Counted from the first letter of the stretch, positions 1-5,946 are shown. The stretch: 7,741 nt of DNA from Paracoccaceae bacterium (GCA_009922885.1 RFUP01000098.1:1-7741); one strand, 5' to 3'. Translations and numbers: made by a program. Notes: generated by a model not told the origin, from the letters alone.

Positions 1-115
1 CGGCAAGTAGTCCTTTGTCTGCACAAACACGTTTCAAACGTTCTGCTACGGGCAACCATTCAATAAGAGATACGGCTTCGGTCAGCCGCCAATACACATG
101 AATACCCCTGCCAGA
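1..115 (-). pseudogene. Fragment of a phage/plasmid-type primase-polymerase-like protein, cut by the window edge and by a junction
   Basis: Read on the minus strand from 115 down to 2, this frame gives 38 uninterrupted codons beginning SGRGIHVYWRLTEAV and continuing through EWLPVAERLKRVCADKGLLA. As I remember the families, the SGxGxHVYW(R/P)L pattern followed by an acidic/aliphatic helix and 'W.P.A..LK..C...GL' resembles archaeo-eukaryotic primase-polymerase or replication proteins of phages and plasmids, where a SADxARxLRxPGTxN segment usually follows; that part would lie beyond position 1. Its codons (TTG, CTT, GTA, CGT, AAA) are less GC-rich than those of the neighbouring genes. It has no start here because it merges at about 105-115 with the oxidoreductase gene, which runs on the same strand in another frame. 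The family name is recall from a short motif and could be wrong; that this is coding sequence foreign to its neighbour is more secure. Confidence 0.45.
105..115. other. Left chimeric junction with apparent microhomology
   Basis: The minus-strand sequence TCTGGCAGGGG over these positions reads naturally in two frames: as part of ALWQG, ending the oxidoreductase, and as SGRG, beginning the primase-polymerase-like motif. To the right lies GC-rich native coding sequence; to the left the sequence is less GC-rich and open in a different frame. The natural reading in both frames suggests that the two genes shared these bases at the breakpoint. The exact breakpoint cannot be fixed from one sequence. 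Confidence 0.5.
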
Positions 116-461
116 GCGCCTTCGCGCCTTCGCCGCGCGCTTCCGCCAGCTTCAGCGCCTCCGGCCCTGCAATCGGCTGCACGCGGCCCGTGCGCCCATA
201 ACCCGTCGAAACGCCCGACGCCGCCTCGACCCCTCGAAAGAAGGCTTCTGCGGCAACAAGACTCTCGAACTGGAACGCTTTCTTACCGTTCCATTGCTCC
301 GGCACATGCGGCGCCAAGGCACCCACGATCCCGCCACTCGATCCGGCGCCCGGCCCGTTCGGGTCGATCACGCGCACCGCAGCGCCCCGCCGCGCGCATT
401 CCCACGCAATGCTCAGGCCGAATATTCCAGCCCCACGCACTGTCACGTCGATCCTTGCCAT
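105..461 (-). pseudogene. N-terminal part of an MnmC-type FAD-dependent oxidoreductase, truncated by a junction
   Basis: The ATG at 461-459 follows a GGGAGG Shine-Dalgarno sequence about seven bases upstream. Residues 8-15 carry the dinucleotide-binding GxGxxG pattern (VRGAGIFG), followed by an Arg-rich helix and VIDP at 31-34, which ends the second strand of an FAD Rossmann fold. SSGGIVGALAP (41-51) corresponds to the conserved segment after the FAD site in the oxidoreductase half of MnmC, which converts cmnm5(s2)U34 of tRNA to nm5(s2)U34. About 119 residues are native, against roughly 330-350 for such enzymes. After ALWQG the frame turns into unrelated sequence and stops at 60-62. It is divergent to mnmD, the matching methyltransferase, which supports the MnmC reading; a generic DAO-family oxidase is the alternative. 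As it stands here it cannot make a working enzyme. Confidence 0.72.
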
Positions 462-492
462 TGCCGCGCCTCCCCGTCACTACTTCGCCAAC

Positions 493-507
493 CCGGTCGC
501 GCACCGG
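493..507. promoter_or_regulatory. Short inverted repeat in the divergent intergenic region
   Basis: CCGGT-CGCGC-ACCGG is a perfect 5+5 inverted repeat around a five-base centre. It sits in the 73-base gap between the divergent oxidoreductase and mnmD starts, which must hold both promoters. It could be an operator or a small hairpin, but in such GC-rich DNA a short palindrome is weak evidence. I see no convincing -35/-10 pair in this gap. Confidence 0.2.
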
Positions 508-534
508 ACCACCCATGCCTTGAGGAGGCGAGCG

Positions 535-1203
535 ATGCAAGACGAGGCGCAGGGTCTCGACTGGCGCGACGGGCGCATTCCCGTTTCCCGCCGCTTCGAC
601 GACCCCTATTTCAGCCTCGACGACGGCTTCGCCGAAACCCGCCACGTCTTCCATGGCGGCAACGGCCTGCCAAACCGCTTCCATGACGGCTTCCACATTG
701 CCGAACTGGGCTTCGGCACCGGGCTGAACTTGATGGCCACGCTCCGTCTCTGGCGGCAATCGGGGGCGGAAGGCCAGTTGCGCTTCACGAGCTTCGAGGC
801 CTTCCCGCTCTCCGCGCCCGAATACGCCCAAGCCCATGCCGCCTTCCCCGATCTCGCACCCGAGGTTGCCGCTCTCGCGCCTCTCTGGCAAGGCGCGCAT
901 GATCTTACGCTCCCCGATCTCCACGTCAGCCTGAAAATCGGCGATGCCCGCCACGAACTCCCTGCTTGGCAGAGCGCCACAGATGCGTGGTTTCTTGACG
1001 GTTTCTCGCCTGCGAAGAACCCCGAACTTTGGGAACCTTCGCTCATGAGGGCGGTTTTCGACCACACAGCCCAAGGCGGAACCGCCGCCACCTACTCCGC
1101 CGCGGGCCACGTCCGCCGTAGCCTCGCAGAGGCAGGGTTTGACGTGACGCGCGCCGCAGGATACGGGCGGAAAAGACACATGACCATTGCGCGAAAGGTC
1201 TGA
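535..1203 (+). CDS. mnmD: tRNA (5-methylaminomethyl-2-thiouridine)(34)-methyltransferase MnmD
   Basis: This is a 222-residue SAM-dependent methyltransferase corresponding to the MTase half of MnmC. It methylates nm5(s2)U34 to mnm5(s2)U34 at the wobble position of tRNAs reading NNA/NNG codons. The class I SAM-binding motif is ELGFGTGLN (57-65); FEAF (87-90) supplies the acidic residue expected to bind the SAM ribose; WFLDGFSPAKNPELW (152-166) is the family signature; TAATYS (183-188) and the C-terminal GYGRKRHMTIAR (209-220) also match. The frame is open upstream to an ATG at 409, but the ATG at 535 is chosen because it follows GAGGAGG by a few bases, gives family length, and avoids overlap with the divergent oxidoreductase. 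Many bacteria fuse both MnmC activities; here they are split and divergent. The permease gene begins two bases after the stop, so cotranscription is likely. Confidence 0.93.
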   Translation: MQDEAQGLDWRDGRIPVSRRFDDPYFSLDDGFAETRHVFHGGNGLPNRFHDGFHIAELGFGTGLNLMATLRLWRQSGAEGQLRFTSFEAFPLSAPEYAQAHAAFPDLAPEVAALAPLWQGAHDLTLPDLHVSLKIGDARHELPAWQSATDAWFLDGFSPAKNPELWEPSLMRAVFDHTAQGGTAATYSAAGHVRRSLAEAGFDVTRAAGYGRKRHMTIARKV

Positions 1204-1205
1204 CC

Positions 1206-2084
1206 ATGGCTGCCGGCCAAAACACCCGCCTCGGCATTCTTTTAATGATCGCCACGTCTATCGTCTTCGCTGCGCAAGACGGGATTTCCCGCCATCTTGC
1301 CGGGGAATACAACGTCTACATGGTGGTGATGATCCGCTACTGGTTCTTCGCGGCATTCGTCATGACTGTGGCCTCGCGCAAGGCGGGCGGCCTTGTGCAA
1401 GCGGCGCGCACCCAGCAACCACTTTTACAAGCCTTTCGCGCGCTGCTGCTCATTACTGAAATCTGCGTCATGGTGGCTGCCTTCACCATTTTGGGGCTTG
1501 TCGAGAGCCACGCGGTGTTCACCTGCTACCCGCTTCTTGTCGCGGCGCTCTCGGGGCCGGTTCTGGGCGAGAAGGTCGGTTGGCGGCGCTGGACCGCGAT
1601 CGGTGTGGGCTTCATCGGCGTTCTCATCATCCTGCGCCCCGGCTTCGGTGTTTTCCGCATCGAGGCCCTGATCCCGCTCCTTTCCGCCTTCCTCTTCGCG
1701 CTCTACGGCCTCCTCACCCGCTACGCCGCCCGCAAAGACAGCGCTGCCACCTCGTTTTTCTGGACGGGTACAGTGGGTGCGATCGGGATGACGGCCGTGG
1801 GCGTTTGGTTCTGGGAGCCGATGACAAGCACCGACTGGGGATGGATGGCACTCCTTTGCGTGACCGGCGCGACAGGGCATTTCACCCTGATTAAGTGCTA
1901 CGAAGTGGCCGAAGCCAGCGCAGTACAACCCTTCGCCTATTTCCAGCTCGTCTTCGCCGCAGGCGTGGGCCTGCTGGTGTTTGGCGAAGTCTTGCAATGG
2001 AACGTGGTGCTGGGGGCCTCGATCATTGTTGCAGCAGGGATCTTCACGCTCTGGCGCGAACGGATGCGCGGGAAGGCCGCCTGA
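1206..2084 (+). CDS. DMT-superfamily permease with two EamA domains
   Basis: The 292-residue protein is a string of hydrophobic segments consistent with about ten membrane helices arranged as two EamA repeats (roughly residues 8-140 and 150-285). It belongs to the drug/metabolite transporter superfamily of the inner membrane. Family-typical features are the first-helix motif AAQDGISRHLAG, a conserved acidic GEK (about 122-124) near the end of the first repeat, followed by an Arg-rich turn (WRRW), and VFGEVLQW in the equivalent place of the second repeat. The C terminus ends in a basic cytoplasmic tail (WRERMRGKAA). The start ATG lies two bases after the mnmD stop, with a weak GAAAGG ribosome-binding site inside the end of mnmD, which suggests translational coupling. 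The substrate cannot be told from sequence; relatives include amino-acid, metabolite and S-adenosylmethionine carriers. Confidence 0.88.
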   Translation: MAAGQNTRLGILLMIATSIVFAAQDGISRHLAGEYNVYMVVMIRYWFFAAFVMTVASRKAGGLVQAARTQQPLLQAFRALLLITEICVMVAAFTILGLVESHAVFTCYPLLVAALSGPVLGEKVGWRRWTAIGVGFIGVLIILRPGFGVFRIEALIPLLSAFLFALYGLLTRYAARKDSAATSFFWTGTVGAIGMTAVGVWFWEPMTSTDWGWMALLCVTGATGHFTLIKCYEVAEASAVQPFAYFQLVFAAGVGLLVFGEVLQWNVVLGASIIVAAGIFTLWRERMRGKAA

Positions 2085-2085
2085 G

Positions 2086-2120
2086 AGGGGGCTCTGCCCC
2101 CGCGCTGCGCGCCCCCCGGG
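2086..2120. terminator. Hairpin region between convergent genes, probable bidirectional terminator
   Basis: GGGGGC-TCT-GCCCCC (2087-2101) is a perfect six-pair stem with a three-base loop. It is followed by GCGC-TGC-GCGC and a further C run that could pair with the same G run as an alternative. It lies in the 58-base gap between the permease stop and the transglycosylase stop, where both transcripts must end. There is no clean T run on either side, so this is not a canonical intrinsic terminator. The following CCCGGGATATTTGCAAAAG resembles sequences I recall after many Rhodobacteraceae genes, so the element may belong to a dispersed repeat family. Confidence 0.55.
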
Positions 2121-2142
2121 ATATTTGCAAAAGAGAAAGCCT

Positions 2143-4083
2143 TTATTTACGCAGTGTTGATCCCTTCAGTTCGGCACTGAACGGTATCGGATGCGGATTG
2201 AGGCCAAGGCGCGCGCGATAGACGGGCAGGCTTTCCGAGACGCGCATGATGTAATTGCGGGTTTCGCGGAAGGGCACCGCTTCGATCCAGTCGACGATGT
2301 CGATGCCTTGGGCGCGGGGATCGCCTTGTTCCTCCTGCCAGCGCCGCGCGCGGCTCGGGCCTGCGTTATAGCCTGCCGACACGAGCACGACATTACCGGC
2401 AAAATCCTCGGCGAGTTTCGCGAGATAGGCCGAGCCAAGGCGTGCGTTATAAACGGGGTCGGAGAGGACTTTGGAGGGATCATGCGAGAGCCCCAGTTTC
2501 TTCGCCATCTCCGCTGAAGTGCCCGGCATGAGTTGCATGAGGCCTTGCGCGCCAGCGCCCGATACGACGCGCGGGTCAAACTCCGATTCGCGCCGCGCGA
2601 TGGCGAGGGCCATTTCCGTGGGGATCGGCAGGTTTTGATCCACCAAAGGGTGCAGCGCATAATAGGGGCGGGGCAGCGTGATCCCGCGCGATGCTGCCGC
2701 TTTGCCGATCATCACCATGAGATGCGGTTCGTTTACCGCTTCCGCCATTTCCCCGAGCTGGCCAAGCCCGGTGCGGTCGAGGCTTTCACCGAGATGGGTG
2801 AGAAAGGTTTCTGCGAGGCCGATTTCACCTGCATTGAGCGCAAGCACGCCGGCTTGGTAGACAGGGGTTTGCCGAAAGGCCGCTTGGCGCCAATCGGTGA
2901 AGCGCTCTTGCCCGGCCAGCGAGGCGTCAAAGGCGACGCCGCCGCGTTCGGCCGAGAGGAGGCCGTAGAAGGCGGTCTGGTATTGCGCCCCGATCGCATA
3001 GGCGGCTTTGGCAGCTTCCATGCGCCCGCGCGCCTCTTCGGTGCGCCCGATCCAATAGGCCGCGCGGGAAAGCGAGATCGGTGTATTCACCGCCGCCTGC
3101 ATGCGCTGGAAATGGGCCAGAGCCTTTTCGGGGGCGTTCAGGAAGCGCAGCGCCAGATAGCCCGCCATCCATTCCAGTTCGGCATAGGTGCTGCCTTCGT
3201 TTAGATGGTGGTTGGCGGCAATCGCATAGGCGCGCTTCGGGTTTCCTGCGCGCATTTCGGCATGGGCGAGATAATTCCGCCATCCACCCCAAGCATCGGG
3301 CCTCCCCAGTGCTTTGGCGCTTTTCGAGCGTTCCAATAGAAGCGCCACGGCATCATCGCTGCGCCCCTTGGCGATCCGCCAGTCGAAGCGCGCCTGCGCC
3401 AGAAGCGGATGATCCGCGAGACTTGACGGAACCGCCGCGATCAGCGCATTGATCCCCTCGGTCTGGCCCTTTTCCAGCGCGATCCAAGCCGTCGCCAGCG
3501 CGTTCCAATCCTTGGGCAGCAAGGGTAGCATCCGCGCGACATTGCCGCGCCGCCCGGCCCACATCGCCTCTTCGGCACGGCCCACATGGTGGCGTTTCAG
3601 GAGCGCCTCATGGGCTGTAAGGAACGCGGCTTGTTCCTCGGCATCGAGATCAAGCGTCAGCCAGCTTTCCACGAGCCCCGCCTGCGCCTCGCCCTCGCGC
3701 CCGGATCGCATCAGCGCACCCGCATAGATCAGGACACCTTCGCCGGTTTGCGGAGCTTGGCCCGCAAAAAACTGCAGGATCGCGGCATCGCTCGCCCCCT
3801 CGAACGCTGCTTCCGATTTCCGCCGCAAGAGCTTCAATCCCGGCCAGTCGGGATGTGCATCAAGAAAAGCCAACACCTCCGCCGCCGTGCCCTTGCCCGC
3901 CCTGAGCCGCATCCACTCGATCAGTTCAGGCCCGCCTTCCCCGGCCCGCGCCGCCAGCGCCTCTGCGTTCTCCCAATTGCCGTCCCGCGCCGCCGCGAAA
4001 GCCGACGCCAAGGGCTTTGGCCCTGTCTGGGCCGTTGCTGCCGTGCCCAACCCGAGCACCAAGGCGATCATCAGCCTCAACAT
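2143..4083 (-). CDS. Periplasmic soluble lytic murein transglycosylase (Slt70 type)
   Basis: This 646-residue enzyme cleaves the MurNAc-GlcNAc bond of peptidoglycan to form 1,6-anhydromuropeptides in the periplasm. Residues 1-18 form a signal peptide (basic N end, hydrophobic core, AxA before Gln19). A long Ala/Leu-rich helical region (about 25-450), with repeat-like pairs such as AEALAARAGEG and ALAHFQRM, fits the TPR-like superhelical ring of Slt70. The C-terminal SLT/lysozyme-like domain starts near 480 and carries ARRESEFDP with catalytic Glu499, GAQGLMQLMP (511-520), SAGYNAGP (569-576) and ETRNYIMRV (607-615). Length matches the family. The ATG at 4083 has an AAGG-like site upstream and leads straight into the signal peptide. 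It is divergent from dapA, whose pathway supplies diaminopimelate for peptidoglycan. The exact Slt subclass is not resolved. Confidence 0.93.
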   Translation of the reverse strand: MLRLMIALVLGLGTAATAQTGPKPLASAFAAARDGNWENAEALAARAGEGGPELIEWMRLRAGKGTAAEVLAFLDAHPDWPGLKLLRRKSEAAFEGASDAAILQFFAGQAPQTGEGVLIYAGALMRSGREGEAQAGLVESWLTLDLDAEEQAAFLTAHEALLKRHHVGRAEEAMWAGRRGNVARMLPLLPKDWNALATAWIALEKGQTEGINALIAAVPSSLADHPLLAQARFDWRIAKGRSDDAVALLLERSKSAKALGRPDAWGGWRNYLAHAEMRAGNPKRAYAIAANHHLNEGSTYAELEWMAGYLALRFLNAPEKALAHFQRMQAAVNTPISLSRAAYWIGRTEEARGRMEAAKAAYAIGAQYQTAFYGLLSAERGGVAFDASLAGQERFTDWRQAAFRQTPVYQAGVLALNAGEIGLAETFLTHLGESLDRTGLGQLGEMAEAVNEPHLMVMIGKAAASRGITLPRPYYALHPLVDQNLPIPTEMALAIARRESEFDPRVVSGAGAQGLMQLMPGTSAEMAKKLGLSHDPSKVLSDPVYNARLGSAYLAKLAEDFAGNVVLVSAGYNAGPSRARRWQEEQGDPRAQGIDIVDWIEAVPFRETRNYIMRVSESLPVYRARLGLNPHPIPFSAELKGSTLRK

Positions 4084-4221
4084 GTCTTGCCTTTTTCTGC
4101 CTCTTCGTTACACACCCGCACCTTAGAGGACCGCACGCATTCCCTCAATTCACAAGGGTGGCAGATGGGGCGGCGGTTCTCTTTACGAAGCCAACTCAGG
4201 AAACAAATTATGGAGCGTGTC
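4084..4221. promoter_or_regulatory. Divergent intergenic region with the slt and dapA promoters
   Basis: These 138 bases separate the starts of the transglycosylase and dapA and must carry both promoters. The best plus-strand candidate for dapA is TTGCCT (4085-4090) with TACACA about 16 bases later, a weak match to sigma-70 boxes; no clear minus-strand pair was found. The dapA ribosome-binding site is GGAG at 4212-4215. I see none of the conserved core of a lysine riboswitch, so lysine control through that element is not supported. A role beyond holding the two promoters is not visible. Confidence 0.4.
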
Positions 4222-5097
4222 ATGTTCAAAGGGTCCTTCCCCGCCCTCGTCACGCCGTTCAAGAACGGCGAGCTGGATTTGGACACGCTGAAAAAACTCG
4301 TGGAGTGGCACATTGGCGAAGGCTCTCATGGCCTCGTTCCAGTGGGGACCACGGGCGAAAGCCCCACGCTCACGCACCGCGAGCATGAAATGGTGATCGA
4401 AGAGGTCGTCAAAGCCGCTGCGGGCCGCGTGCCGGTGATCGCAGGCGCAGGTTCGAATAACACGCTCGAAGGCATTGGTCTGATCCAGCACGCCGAAAAG
4501 GTGGGCGCGACTGCGGCTCTCGTGGTGACGCCCTATTACAACAAGCCCACGCAAGCGGGCATGATCGCGCATTTCACCGCGCTGCACGATTGCTGCACCC
4601 TGCCGATCATCATCTACAACATTCCCGGCCGTTCGGTCGTGGATATGTCGCCCGATACCATGGGCAAGCTTGCCCAACTGCCGCGCATCATCGGCGTGAA
4701 AGATGCCACGGGCGATCTCAGCCGCGTGCCGAAGCAGCGTATCACCTGCGGCAAGGATTTCGTCCAGCTTTCGGGCGAGGATGCCACGGCACTTGGCTTC
4801 AACGCCCATGGCGGCGTCGGCTGCATCTCGGTGACGGCAAACGTCGCACCGCGCCTCTGCGCTGAATTCCAGGAAGCCACGCTCAAGGGCGACTATGCGA
4901 AGGCGCTTGAGTATCAAGACCGCCTGATGCCGCTGCATGAAGCGATCTTCCTTGAACCGGGGGTGGCTGGTGCGAAATACGGCATGTCGCTTCTGGGCCT
5001 CATCTCCGATGAAGTCCGCCTGCCGCTCGTCGGCCTGACGGACGGCACCAAAGAGCGCATCAAATCCGCGATGCGCCACGCTGGCCTGATCAACTGA
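4222..5097 (+). CDS. dapA: 4-hydroxy-tetrahydrodipicolinate synthase
   Basis: The 291-residue enzyme condenses pyruvate with L-aspartate semialdehyde, the first committed step towards meso-diaminopimelate and lysine, in the cytoplasm as a class I aldolase. Catalytic residues match E. coli DapA with an offset of one: Thr43-Thr44 in GTTGES, Tyr106 in VVTPYYNKP, Tyr132 and Arg137 in IYNIPGR, and the Schiff-base Lys160 in IIGVKDATGD. The frame is open far upstream, but the ATG at 4222 is chosen over the in-frame ATG at 4210 because GGAG lies six bases before it and MFKGSFPALVTPF lines up with the N terminus of the family. It is divergent from the lytic transglycosylase. Its TGA overlaps the likely CTG start of the next gene, so the two are probably one operon. 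Confidence 0.97.
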   Translation: MFKGSFPALVTPFKNGELDLDTLKKLVEWHIGEGSHGLVPVGTTGESPTLTHREHEMVIEEVVKAAAGRVPVIAGAGSNNTLEGIGLIQHAEKVGATAALVVTPYYNKPTQAGMIAHFTALHDCCTLPIIIYNIPGRSVVDMSPDTMGKLAQLPRIIGVKDATGDLSRVPKQRITCGKDFVQLSGEDATALGFNAHGGVGCISVTANVAPRLCAEFQEATLKGDYAKALEYQDRLMPLHEAIFLEPGVAGAKYGMSLLGLISDEVRLPLVGLTDGTKERIKSAMRHAGLIN

Positions 5098-5495
5098 CCC
5101 GCGTTTTTGTCTATGGCACCCTCATGCAGGGTGCCCGCAACGCCGCGCTCCTCAAGGGCGCGGCGTTTTGCGGCCCGGCGCAGACTCAAGCCGCCGCCTT
5201 CCGGATGGAGCAGTTCAACTCCTCTTCCAGCCCCGGAAAGCAAACACCCGCTGTCCGCAAAGGTGGCAGCGCGCGCATTTCGGGCGAAATCTACGATGTG
5301 GATGCCGAAGGCCTCGCCGCCCTTGATCGCCTCGAACAGAACGGCATCCGCTACCAGCGCGAGGAAGTGCCGCTTTCCGATGGCACCGAGGCCTGGATCT
5401 ACCTTCTGATTGCCAAAGATACCCCCTCCGCCACGCAAGACCGCATCCTCACAGCAGACGACGGCCGCCAGAGCTGGCAACGTCAGGAACCCTAG
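5094..5495 (+). CDS. Gamma-glutamylcyclotransferase-like (GGCT/AIG2 fold) protein
   Basis: This small protein (133 residues from the proposed start) carries the GGCT-fold hallmarks: VFVYGTLMQG at about residues 4-13, where YGTL forms the substrate loop, and EGLAALDRLEQN with the candidate catalytic glutamate at about 81, followed by YQREEVPL and an aromatic strand AWIYLL. Such enzymes release 5-oxoproline from gamma-glutamyl amines or act on related amides; the substrate here is unknown. The first ATG is at 5124, but it lies after YGTL and would delete that motif. I therefore place the start at CTG 5094, which overlaps the dapA stop as CTGA and suggests coupling to dapA translation; no strong Shine-Dalgarno sequence is visible. 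If the start is instead 5124 the product would lack its substrate loop. Confidence 0.72.
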   Translation: MTRVFVYGTLMQGARNAALLKGAAFCGPAQTQAAAFRMEQFNSSSSPGKQTPAVRKGGSARISGEIYDVDAEGLAALDRLEQNGIRYQREEVPLSDGTEAWIYLLIAKDTPSATQDRILTADDGRQSWQRQEP

Positions 5496-5549
5496 GCATC
5501 TTCTGAAACCATGATACTCTCGCGCCAGAGTAACGGTTCGAGGTGGAAA

Positions 5550-5741
5550 ATGGCGAAGAAAGAGAAGAAGGCGAAAGCTCCGGCAGAGCCAGCCCTTCCC
5601 GAAAACTCGGCTAAGGTGCCCGTCGCGCTCCGCTTTAACGCCGATCTGCTGGCCAGGATCGATGCCATGGCCAAGAAGCGCGGCATGAGCCGCAATGCGA
5701 TCATCTCCTATTGGTGCTCGCGCGCCCTCGAAATGGAGTGA
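5550..5741 (+). CDS. Small ribbon-helix-helix (CopG/Arc-like) DNA-binding protein
   Basis: The 63-residue protein has a Lys/Ala/Pro-rich, probably disordered basic N terminus (about 1-22) followed by KVPVALRFNADLLARIDAMA and KKRGMSRNAIISYWCSRALE. This is the ribbon-helix-helix pattern: a short beta strand (VALRF), a helix (ADLLARIDAMAKKRG), a turn with Ser-Arg-Asn, and a second helix. RHH proteins dimerise and insert the paired strand into the major groove, mostly as repressors, often of their own operon. The ATG at 5550 is preferred over the in-frame ATG at 5511 because GAGGTGG lies just before it. No toxin gene is adjacent: the neighbours are the GGCT-like gene 54 bases upstream and a convergent tRNA. 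It is therefore more likely a lone regulator than an antitoxin, but its target is unknown. Confidence 0.75.
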   Translation: MAKKEKKAKAPAEPALPENSAKVPVALRFNADLLARIDAMAKKRGMSRNAIISYWCSRALEME

Positions 5742-5765
5742 CCGAACTAAGCCTTTGTAATCGGC

Positions 5766-5842
5766 TGGTGATCCCGGCGGGATTCGAACCTGCAACCTGT
5801 CCCTTAGGAGGGGACTGCTCTATCCAGTTGAGCCACGGGACC
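5766..5842 (-). tRNA. tRNA-Arg, anticodon CCT
   Basis: The minus strand folds as a full cloverleaf of 74 bases plus an encoded 3' CCA (5766-5768). The acceptor GGTCCCG pairs with CGGGATC, including a G2-U71 wobble; the D arm is GCTC/GAGC with a GG-containing loop; the anticodon stem GTCCC/GGGAC encloses CTCCTAA, giving anticodon CCT, which reads AGG (Arg). The variable region is AGGTT, and the T arm is GCAGG-TTCGAAT-CCCGC. The T stem has one A-C mismatch (51-63); other positions pair. It is convergent with the RHH gene and divergent from the LacI-type gene. AGG is rare in GC-rich alphaproteobacteria, so this is probably a low-abundance tRNA. Confidence 0.95.
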
Positions 5843-5853
5843 AGCCGAAGCCT

Positions 5854-5882
5854 GTCATAACCGAGGAGCATTCCCTTGTCAC
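5854..5882 (-). promoter_or_regulatory. Sigma-70 type promoter of tRNA-Arg(CCT)
   Basis: On the minus strand, GTGACA (5882-5877) and TATGAC (5859-5854) are separated by exactly 17 bases and match the TTGACA/TATAAT consensus at five and four of six positions. Transcription would begin about seven bases on, near 5847, leaving a leader of only about five or six bases before tRNA G1, as expected for a tRNA promoter. Confidence 0.65.
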
Positions 5883-5887
5883 CCGCC

Positions 5888-5917
5888 TTGAACGTCTGCC
5901 GCTCTGCGCGCTAACAT
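5888..5917 (+). promoter_or_regulatory. Candidate promoter of the LacI-type regulator gene
   Basis: TTGAAC (5888-5893) and TAACAT (5912-5917) are separated by 18 bases and match the sigma-70 boxes at four of six positions each. The start site would be near 5924, giving a leader of about 23 bases. An inverted copy of the -35 hexamer, GTTCAA, lies at 5920-5925 near the start site, so TTGAAC and GTTCAA could be half-sites for autoregulation. The -35 box lies next to the divergent tRNA promoter. Confidence 0.4.
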
Positions 5918-5946
5918 AGGTTCAACATCCCTTAGGAGGGCCTCCC

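Noticed and set aside
283..1179. Long minus-strand open frame (298 codons) opposite mnmD
   Set aside because: It is antisense to a well-supported methyltransferase, is rich in Gly, Arg and Glu with no recognisable motif, and overlaps the oxidoreductase start. Long antisense frames are expected in GC-rich DNA.
2533..3204. Plus-strand open frame (223 codons) opposite the lytic transglycosylase
   Set aside because: Antisense to a gene with signal peptide, SLT motifs and full length; translation shows no family pattern.
4084..4221. Lysine riboswitch upstream of dapA
   Set aside because: The region is short and lacks the multi-helix conserved core of the L-box; no terminator-like hairpin precedes dapA.
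4183..5079. Minus-strand open frame (298 codons) opposite dapA
   Set aside because: Shadow of dapA, which has every catalytic residue; the antisense translation is His/Arg/Ala-rich without motifs.
5550..5741. RHH protein as antitoxin of a toxin-antitoxin pair
   Set aside because: No toxin-sized gene follows: the next feature is a convergent tRNA 24 bases away. The Fic segment at 7272 is too distant and on the far side of a junction.
4914..5795. Minus-strand open frame (293 codons) across the dapA end, the GGCT-like gene, the RHH gene and into the tRNA
   Set aside because: It overlaps three better-supported features and starts inside the tRNA; composition is that of an antisense shadow.
5766..5842. 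tRNA-Arg as an integration (att) site for an element
   Set aside because: I looked for a repeat of the tRNA 3' end elsewhere in the window and found none; the only repeat is of the anticodon arm, not the usual att position.
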